Shown here piece by piece: positions 56,331 to 64,000 of a stretch of DNA of 64,000 nucleotides. This stretch comes from Pteria penguin. Lineage: Eukaryota > Mollusca > Bivalvia > Pterioida > Pteriidae. Positions within the stretch are counted from its first letter, which is position 1. Each line of letters begins with the position of its first letter. The notes beneath the pieces were generated by a model. That model had not been told where the DNA came from. It made no database searches and worked only from the letters and a program-made list of their open reading frames with translations. The translations under genes were made by a program, and so were the position numbers. The stretch covers positions 53,916,475 to 53,980,474 of the forward strand of contig CM068580.1 of assembly GCA_035048485.1 (NCBI GenBank), written 5' to 3'.

Positions 56331-56649
56331 AATAACAGCCTATCAAATTATCATCAAATCAGAGAGGGATCAGCAGCTAAATCAAGATGAGGTAAAAAAG
56401 AACAAGGATAGTTCAGAGTTCCTACAAACGGATAGTATAAAAAAAAACGTCAACAAGCGACATACCCATGCCCTACATGTTAATATCGAGTAAAGGTCCT
56501 TGGTATGTAGGGGCTCCGACTAACAATCAAAAGCAGCCAGGTTCAGGACCTTATCTTCTCTGAAAACGTTTAAAGTTTAAACAGGGTCCGTCATACAATT
56601 CCTTCAACCCTTTCACTTAAAATACATGTCAAGAACATCCTGCTACTGA

Positions 56650-56810
56650 ACGTCCCGCATAAAACAACAACAAAAACAAAAACAAAAAAAAAAAAAACAA
56701 AATAAAAGACAAAAAATAACAAAACGAAACAAAACCACCCCCCTCCCCAAAAAACCCCAAACAAACCAAAAAAAAAACCAAACAAACAAAACAAAACAAA
56801 ACCGCGTTAA
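56650..56810. repeat. A/C-only low-complexity tract
   Basis: AACAACAAAAAC-type sequence with ACCACCCCCCTCCCC at 56733 and CCAAACAAACC repeats. Complement of the G/T tract type found at 1335, 20875 and 25020. Confidence 0.65.
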
Positions 56811-57539
56811 CAGTTAACATTATCATTAATATCAACGTTATGATCCGTCATTACCTTCATCAAACGATCAATATAAATTTGGTCATTGTTTCTGCAACCT
56901 ACGACATTGCGGACTAAATACGTATATCCGATATATCTTATATCAATTTTATCAAATATCTTTTATTAACAGCTTTAAAAATGGACTTACAGACATCATG
57001 AACAAATACTCTGTCATTACTTAATGTCTCTGTCGACCTTTCATTCTCGCCAAACACTTCCAAACTTCCTCTGACTTCTTAATCACGAATGCTTACCGTC
57101 ATTGTTCTACGGAGATTTTCTGTTGGAGGTGTACTATTCGGGTGATTATTTTTGTATCTCTCATCACAATATCTCGTTAGAGATATCGAGGAATGTTAAG
57201 CGTTTCAGCACGAGTCTGTACTTAAACAACACATTCACCTGCCTAACAAACATGCGCTAGTGTTAAAATACTTACATCGTCCACTACAAGTAAACATCAG
57301 GACATAAAAACATATTGAAGGCAGTTAAGAAAATTGCATTCAGTTGTGAAGACGGAAAAGTGAAAGAAAATTCGGTTATGCATCTCTATTAGTCATATTT
57401 TTACAAGTTCTTGATTCATTCATTATCTTTTATAACTATGCAAACTACGTCTAATTTACCGAGGTAATATGTCTTCGTAATGGATTCAAGGATTCCAAAA
57501 TAAAATTTTGGCATTAATGCTTCAGTAGCACTGGAAGAT
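56811..57539. other. Unassigned DNA
   Basis: No gene or repeat recognised. Confidence 0.35.
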
Positions 57540-58170
57540 TACTCATATGAAGTTTCATCAAAACCGCTTTGAAATTACAGGGTCGAGGGGGAAAGTTTAG
57601 AAGATTATAAATGACCACCAAGCATGACAATCATCGTTGATGACGTTCCACTATTTTATTGAAGTGTTAAAGTGCTTCTGATATCCAGACATCCTAGATA
57701 TATATACTGTGTGTAGTTATATCAAAATTGTATACCATAGCACACTTCTAAGAGTATTCAATGGCCGCCATGGTAGCCGTATATGTTTATAGTGAGCACA
57801 TCATTTCAATAGTTTCATAGAAATTGCTATAAAAAGGAGAGAGGATACATATTGTCGAAAGATTTTCGAGACTGCAACTGTGGTGGTCAAACTGAACAAT
57901 GTAATAACATTTTCTATCATGTGGACAAGTATGGCAGTAAGAGTAGATAACGCTTTAAACAGTTTATTACTAATCTATAAAAATGAAAGAATACAAGTGA
58001 AAAGCGATATTGATTCTGTAACATTATTTCAGGGATGGCGTTTGAAAAATACCAGAAGTGCCTCTTCTCTGTCAAGTTGTTTGAAGTTCATAATACAAGC
58101 ATGAGTCATTCTATATAATTTGTTTCCAAACAGACATGCCGACGGACGGACATTGTCATTATATAACGCG
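57540..58170 (+). repeat. AAGATGGCTGCCATGG-type repeat, copy 4
   Basis: ATATGAAGTTTCATCAAAAC at 57546, TTCAATGGCCGCCATGGTAG at 57758, ATAGTTTCATAGAAATTGC and a 3' part with ACGGACGGACATTGTCATTA and CGTCCCGTCTAGCGACGGG, a small hairpin. The GACGGACGGACA tract is like that of the TGACCTT-type repeats, suggesting the two repeat types share a 3' end. Confidence 0.5.
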
Positions 58171-58959
58171 TCCCGTCTAGCGACGGGCGAATACTGATAA
58201 AGCACAACACAAATCAACCGCAACCGTTAACCACCCAAGCACAGACACCGACAACTCGGCGAGGAGCCAATGAAATACGGCGTAACAGAACACATGTATA
58301 GGAGTAGATTGGCACCTCTTAAAATATATTTTAAGAAGGAAAACTAGAACATTATTCATTTCCATTGCAAGTTTGTTATTTTCTGATAGATCTTCACAGT
58401 ACACAGTATGTCAATCCGCTCCGTAAAACTAAGAACGACACCTTACTCGAAAACTACCCCTTTACAGGATCCTTCAAAGAAAAAGACCGCAGTATGCATA
58501 AGGAAAGCCCGTTTCGGTATATATTTTCAACTTAGTATCATGGCGCTTAACGCCCCCTTTCCTCCCACCTTTCTATGGTGAAAGAAATGCATTGCAAGAT
58601 TTTCAGAATTCTTTATTTTATGAAATTTTGCGTTTGCGTGATTTCATATAAGCATTGTATCTCTGTTACCTGAGGCATCGCAAACGCTTGCCACAAATTA
58701 AAATCAATATGTCTCATTCTGCTATATACTTTACTCCAGAATGAATCATTTGATTATTTTCTTTGCGCATAAACATGCATACATTTATTGATGTACAGTT
58801 TTTCGTTCAGTCATCTCCCCTACATTGATAATTTCATACGGAAAGAAAGTTATTCCCAGGATATGTCGGGTACGGTTATTTCGATCTTAATTGTGGGAGT
58901 AATACTCGGTGAAGTAAACGTCTCCCGTTTGGTTGACCACATCCACGAATACACGATTA
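58171..58959. other. Unassigned DNA
   Basis: No gene or array recognised. Short frames at 58177-58404 and 58788-59006 are unsupported. Confidence 0.35.
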
Positions 58960-59189
58960 TTTCACATACATACGCCATCTGCCTCATGCGTTACACTGAA
59001 ATTTAACCCTTTATGACGAACCCACCCGAAGCAGTGAGAGATTTTTAAGCGTCACCCCTACCGCGACATGGTACCTCGGTTTTCACTGTCTCAATTGAAA
59101 GACAGGACAACGGTGTTCCCAAGGCGGAGTCGAACCCGGGACCTGTCGGTCACTAGTCCAGCACCTTACCCACGGATATACACCGCCTC
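58960..59189 (-). mobile_element. SINE, head to 3' domain, best-preserved minus-strand copy
   Basis: Plus-strand order: CATACGCCATCTGCCTCATG, AACCCACCCGAAGCAGTGAG, CGCGACATGGTACCTCGG, TTTTCACTGTCTCAATTGAA, AGACAGGACAACGGTG, reverse B box CGGAGTCGAACCCGGGACC, then CACTAGTCCAGCACCTTACC (A-box side) and CACCGCC (head start). The tail is missing left of 58960. This copy is the most useful reference for the SINE-derived arrays at 27 and 34 kb. Confidence 0.9.
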
Positions 59190-59851
59190 AACTGATATTT
59201 TACAGGTAACAATTATCGTATAAGTAAATTAATGGCTGCTGAATACAACACTGACACCAATCTATTTTGTGATTCTATAACAATGTATTTTATCTTAGAA
59301 ATAAAACACTCAAGCCTCTCTGATCATTCCCGTTATATTATATCTAACCTCCATCTCGTCTAACTTTTCTGTTCAATAGTTCTTTCTTGAATGAGAATAG
59401 TAACGTGTAACATTTGACTTAAGTTTAAATTCATTTTGATTTAATCATCTTCATACATAAAGAAGGTTTTTTTAAACTTTAAAAATAATGTTGATAGTTC
59501 TTACTATAAATATCATTTATTTGCAAATTCTTATCACATATGGAGTTTTTCACCAAAATCCTTTACCGACAAAACTACCCAAGTACAGTTTTCCACTCAG
59601 GAGGTAAACCCAAACTCAAACGTTTTTACCGAGGAGAATCCAATACAGGGGAATTTTTCTCTATAAAACAAACGCCATTAAAATGATGAAGTTTACGAGC
59701 CTGTCGAGGATTCGGGATGACGCTTGTGTTGTAAATTTTTTAAATTTTGTGATCATCTTGTCTACAGATGTACTCAATTTACCCGAGACCGTCTGGTATA
59801 AATACACACGTAAATAACACCTAATTATCAAAGCGTATCGGATGACTACGG
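59190..59851. other. Unassigned A/T-rich DNA
   Basis: No gene or repeat recognised. Confidence 0.35.
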
Positions 59852-59989
59852 CAGTGGCGGATTTTAGAAAGAATGTTCAGCTACCACAACACTGTAGATG
59901 AAATAAAAGAAGCGGATTTATATCAAATATCGTGTTCCCATAAGTGTTCTACCTTCTTCCCCTTCCCCCTCCCTCTAAATCCGCCATTG
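59852..59989. mobile_element. CAGTGGCGGAT-type MITE
   Basis: Left end CAGTGGCGGATTTTAGAAAG, right end CCCTCTAAATCCGCCATTG. 138 bp, C-rich before the right end (CCCCTTCCCCCTCCC). Confidence 0.75.
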
Positions 59990-60221
59990 TGTTGGTACTT
60001 ATCCTGTAAGTAATAATCGGTCTTCAATCGTCTTGATATTGTAAAATGTAGATCTCGACCCTACAGAAAGTTAATCGTTTCTTATCATGACAACATCATT
60101 GATATATATCTATTCACGCTGTTGTATAAACACCATCGTACATGATCTACGAAAGAACCATTTCCTCACACTCTAGTACACTCGTTCCTCATGCAAGTTT
60201 GATTTATCTTACTTTAAATAG

Positions 60222-60375
60222 TAGTGTCGGATCCAAGATTTCCGAAAAGGGAGAGTGGGGGGCACAGGTGGAAGTCAAGTATTAACCAAAATACTCAGCC
60301 ATTTTGGGCCTTATCATCTACAAATGCATTATAAATTTGTGGCTAGAAAGGGGGGACGGTCTAAATCCGCCATTG
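60222..60375. mobile_element. CAGTGGCGGAT-type MITE
   Basis: Left end TAGTGTCGGATCCAAGATTT, right end GGTCTAAATCCGCCATTG, 154 bp. Lies 232 bp from the previous copy in the same orientation. Confidence 0.72.
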
Positions 60376-60687
60376 AATGGTATTCTATTGATAAGTTATG
60401 CTATGAAGGAACTAATTGATGCTGTTGTCTTTTCCTAACTTTCAATTTTGAATTATGAAAAATGAACGCATGACTACTCACTTTTGATTATTCCAAATTT
60501 AAAATTAGAAAATGACAGTCTGTATCCAAACTCCTGTAGTGACTCAGGAGCTCAAATAACAAAGACTTGTTAAGACGCTTTACAATGGGATTCGAACTTC
60601 GATTCTTTGTCTAAGTTTTGTCGAAATAACGTATTATAAATCGTGAAAGCAACGGATGGCATATATGAGATAAAACAAGATCACTTA

Positions 60688-60900
60688 TCTGAAAGGGTTT
60701 GTTTGTTTATCTATTGTTTTACATCATGCCACGATCCTCTTATCTCTATGGCGACGACATCTGTCTGCTGTATTATACAAAAAATCCGATCTATGCGACG
60801 GACCCACCCGAAGCAGAGATGGTTCTCTCATGTACTGTTGTCTACTTTGGTTTTCACTGTCTCACCCCAAAGACAAGAAACAGACGACCTCAGCAAGTAA
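60688..60900 (-). mobile_element. SINE, 3' domain and core, no head
   Basis: Plus-strand order: tail complement GTTTGTTTGTTTATC, TATGGCGACGACATCTGTCT, GACGGACCCACCCGAAGCAG, TTGGTTTTCACTGTCTCACC, AAAGACAAGAAACAG. The reverse B box is not recognisable. Confidence 0.72.
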
Positions 60901-61194
60901 TCGGACTGACTATCAACCAATAGCAAATAGAACCTTGTTAGTATCGATATGTGATTAGTGATCAAATGATTGGATAATGCATACATGTTCAGGAAAAGTC
61001 AGTCACATTCAAAGTGCAAGAGATGAATCAAATCAGTGTTGTGTGCCACAATGGCAAGAATGGAACATGTCAAAAACTTATTCCCCGTCAGTAGTATAAC
61101 GCGACGAGAAACGTATTAAAACTTCTCTTTAGCTGATTAACTAATTGATCGATCGACTAATTGTTGTATAATACCGAATCAGGATTATGTAACA

Positions 61195-61372
61195 ATTTCC
61201 ATGGCGGCACCTGTCTGGTGCGTTGCATCTCCATATTGACATTCACACCCGAAGTTGTCAGTGTTCATTTCCATCTTCATTCGGATTTTACTGTCTCATC
61301 TGAATGATACACTGGGCCTTTCTATCTTAGACCGAACACCTCGCCTCTGATCCTCGCCTGCACGATCTTCGC
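61195..61372 (-). mobile_element. SINE, strongly diverged
   Basis: GGCGGCACCTGTCTGGTGCG (shared with 23354), CACCCGAAGTTGTCAGTG, TCGGATTTTACTGTCTCATC and head-side ACCGAACACCTCGCC. Identification rests on order of blocks. Confidence 0.6.
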
Positions 61373-62179
61373 ACTTTAAGGGTAGAAAACTGTCGAAGGA
61401 ACCTATCGTATTAAATACCAAGAAAGGAGGGATACAATGTCAAGGGGGAGGAGAACGGATCGCATTTATTCACTGACAACAGGCTGATCAATGGGAAGGG
61501 TATTCATGTCAGCTAATTAACATACAAAGTATTCTATGCTATTTCTCTAAATATGTTTGATATACATGTAGCTGTGAATTCAAGAAACTAACATATGATA
61601 CAGGGAATCAATGGTAATTTGCTTAAACAACACTTTCTTTATCGATTTCTTGCTGTTTTTACATCGTCTTTAATGTGTTCAATACAACCTGGATAAATAC
61701 TAAGGAAAATTCCCCCTATGAACTCAAAGATTTCAAGTCCTTAAAATCCCTCCCATATTCTCAGCCTTACCCAGTATGTTAACCAAGGTATTGTCTTTAC
61801 TTTGTTCTAATTAACGTGTGATCGAAACATTACTGACGGAGTTCTTATTCATTTTCCCAGATACACATGAATTTCTATCAGATATTGTAAATCATTCAGA
61901 TATATTTCATGAATATTACGAACAAAAAGATATCCTTAATTATTCCCCAGATATATTTTCATGAATTTTGCAAGCGTACAAACATTCATATACATTTTCA
62001 AAAATATTTCGCGGAGCATTTTTGAGGTGTGTTGATAAAACAACACCATTCTTCGCTAGATATAGATGTCTATCTTCAACCCTAAGCCTGTTACTAGATA
62101 TTCTCTTGTAGTGGCTTATCTATTGTATATATATATCTGAAGATAACTGGATGCATTCCCGCCATTCAAATTCTGATAT
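61373..62179. other. Unassigned DNA
   Basis: Related ATATTTCATGAATATT, AGATATATTTTCATGAATTT words recur at 61900-61980 but no array is clear. Confidence 0.35.
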
Positions 62180-63250
62180 CTCTACTTTCTACAAATATTC
62201 TCGTGTGATACCTTACCTGTCCACAGATATCCATGTTTATTATTCTGTGATATCTAACCTGTCCACAGATATCCATGTTTATCATTCTGTGATATCTTAC
62301 TTGTCCACAGATATCCATGTTTATCATTCTGTGATATCTTACTTGTCCACAGATATCCATGTTTATCATTCTGTGATATTTTACTTGTCCACAGATATCC
62401 ATGTTTATCATTCTGTGATATCTTACTTGTCCACAGATATCCATGTTTATCATTCTGTGATATCTTACTTGTCCACAGATATCATTGTTTTATCATCCTG
62501 TGATATCTAACGTGACTAATGTCATCCATATTTAATATCCTTATTTATATATTTTACCTCTTCACAGATATCCTTGCTCTACTATTCTGTGATATCTTAC
62601 TTGCTCATAGATATCATTGATTATTATCCTTTGATATCTTACGTGCCATCAGATATCCATTTTTATTATTCTGTGATATGCTACCTGTCCATAGATATTC
62701 AAGTTTATCAGTTTGTGATATTTTACGCGTCAACAAATATTCATTTTTATCATTATTCTGTGATATCTTACCTGTCCATAGATATCCTTATTTATTATCA
62801 TGTGATATTTCACGTGCGAACAGCTATCCATGTTTATTATTCTGTGATATCTTACCTGTCCACAGCTATCCATGTTTATCATCCTGTGATATCTTACTTG
62901 TCCACAGCTATCCATGTTTATCATTCTGTGATATCTTACCTGTCCACGGCTATCCATGTTTATTATTCTGTGATATCTTACCTGTCCACGGCTATCCATG
63001 TTTATCATTCTGTGATACCTTACCTGTCCACAGATATCCATGTTTATTATTCTGTGATATCTTACCTGTCCACAGATACCTATGTTTATTATCATGTGAC
63101 CTTTTATCTTCCTACGGACATCATCGTCATAGATCAACGATACTTTTCGTGCCTACAGATATCTTCATATAAATCATCATATGATATCTTTAACTACTAC
63201 AGATATCCCGCCTATCTTCATATAGATATCTTGATATCTTAAGTAGCTAT
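62180..63250. repeat. 42-bp minisatellite, about 25 units
   Basis: The unit reads TGTGATATCTTACTTGTCCA, CAGATATCCATGTTTATCATTC. Copies at 62205-62480 and 62810-63080 are nearly identical; those at 62510-62800 and after 63090 are diverged. The second homogeneous block differs by CAGCTATCC or CGGCTATCC instead of CAGATATCC. As 42 is a multiple of three, frames up to 222 codons with a 14-residue repeat (DIHVYHSVISYLST) occur. No gene is called. Confidence 0.95.
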
Positions 63251-64000
63251 TGGTATCTCTTTTTATAATATATCTAATGATCACATTGCAATCGAGGTGC
63301 CGATATTTACATTAAGCATAGATTGCATGTTAATATAGGTGCCTATAGATATCTTTGTTTCTTCTCTTCACACACGTTGGTTTACTCTTATAATACAGAC
63401 CGTCAGATATAGTATGCACTTACGAATTATCTTGTCTACATCTGACGTTGTTTATTTACATGATACAGATAGGATAATTTTGTTTACTATTTACAAATAT
63501 CCTTATGTCTTAAGATATCAACATGATGCTGTAAATTGCAATCGATATCGTTGGTTATTTTTCGGTTAAAGATCTCCGATTTTGTACGCACATACAAATA
63601 TCCTTTCATTATTCTGATACAGATTGTATATAAATATTATGCAGCTATCAATATCACAGTTGATTCTCCTTAAATCGACCTTAAACTCACTTGAGACAGA
63701 TCAAATAATACTGTACGCGCTTACGGATATTTGCTTGTTCACAGGTCCATAGAATTAAGGATCAGCCCCAGATTTCCTGGACCTATTTCTTTTTACCTCT
63801 ATAATTGGTTTTTCATTTTTATTTATAAATTTAAGGGGGAGGGGCGGGGTCCGCCATCGTTCTCTTAACGATTACGGTCACCTAAATCACAATGTTTCCC
63901 AGTGCAGAGGATTTTGTCCTTCTGATAAAGACAGAATGATATCGCACTTGAGTAAAATATCCTTGTTTGTTCTTTTGATAAAGAATGTATACTATAAATA
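63251..64000. other. Decayed edge of the 42-bp array, then unassigned DNA
   Basis: Words such as CTATAGATATCTTTG (63344), ACAAATATCCTTATG (63493) and CAAATATCCTTTC (63595) follow at irregular spacing and are probably remnants of the array. GGGGGAGGGGCGGGGTCCGCCAT at 63835 may be one end of a CAGTGGCGGAT-type MITE. No gene is seen. Confidence 0.4.

Noticed and set aside
62151..63242. Frames of 119, 222, 164 and 135 codons with a 14-residue repeat
   Set aside because: Products of the 42-bp array in several frames on both strands.
1..64000. Search for a retroelement or transposase gene
   Set aside because: No frame shows reverse transcriptase, integrase or transposase motifs. All mobile elements seen are nonautonomous.

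Overview
The window looks like noncoding nuclear DNA from an animal, most probably a bivalve mollusc. It is A/T-rich, has no long open reading frame outside tandem repeats, and carries no bacterial-style operons, rRNA genes or standalone tRNA genes. The bivalve assignment rests on the repeats. There are about twenty copies or fragments of tRNA-headed SINEs with a conserved core and (CAAT)n- or (CAAAA)n-like tails. There is a dispersed family built around TGACCTT motifs that ends in GGACAGACAGACAG-type tracts. There are foldback MITEs beginning CAGTGGCGGAT, and a dispersed block containing GTTGCATGCACCC that I recall as common in oyster and mussel sequence. No search was run, so the assignment is from recognition only.

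Layout. 0-5 kb: a short minisatellite, a small palindromic MITE, a family-B SINE, a TGACCTT repeat and a 35-bp array. 5-20 kb: SINEs, a 26+26 bp perfect hairpin with an 8-bp flanking repeat, MITEs, two adjacent TGACCTT repeats, and much unassigned A/T-rich DNA. 21-24 kb: four tandem arrays, a 32+32 bp inverted repeat and two SINEs. 25-29 kb: SINEs, a 55-bp array, and the best exon candidate of the window (minus strand, 28898-29003) beside a 66-bp near-identical duplication of its splice-donor end. 31-37 kb: a small array, then a 3.1 kb array of 26-bp units. 38-45 kb: a second copy of the small MITE, a SINE with a 10-bp target-site duplication, more MITEs and a candidate exon. 46-49 kb: an 84-bp dimeric array and a 43-53 bp array. 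52-54 kb: a 31-bp array split by a SINE. 55-64 kb: SINEs, paired MITEs and a 42-bp array.

Main observation. At least three, probably four, tandem arrays or duplications in this window lie inside SINE copies and use pieces of the SINE core as their unit: 27207-27760 (55 bp), 34130-37212 (26 bp), 52631-52720 (46 bp, two copies) and perhaps 43825-43990. In the two large cases the two halves of the SINE still flank the array in the right order. This suggests that one SINE family repeatedly seeds minisatellites here, with different core segments amplified each time.

Protein coding. Only a few short candidate exons are offered (5565-5639 +, 28791-28819 and 28898-29003 -, 40464-40618 +, 54927-55005 -). 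They rest on open frames bounded by splice-like sites. None is recognised as a known protein family. The long open frames at 34-37, 46-48 and 62-63 kb are products of tandem repeats without stop codons and are not annotated as genes.
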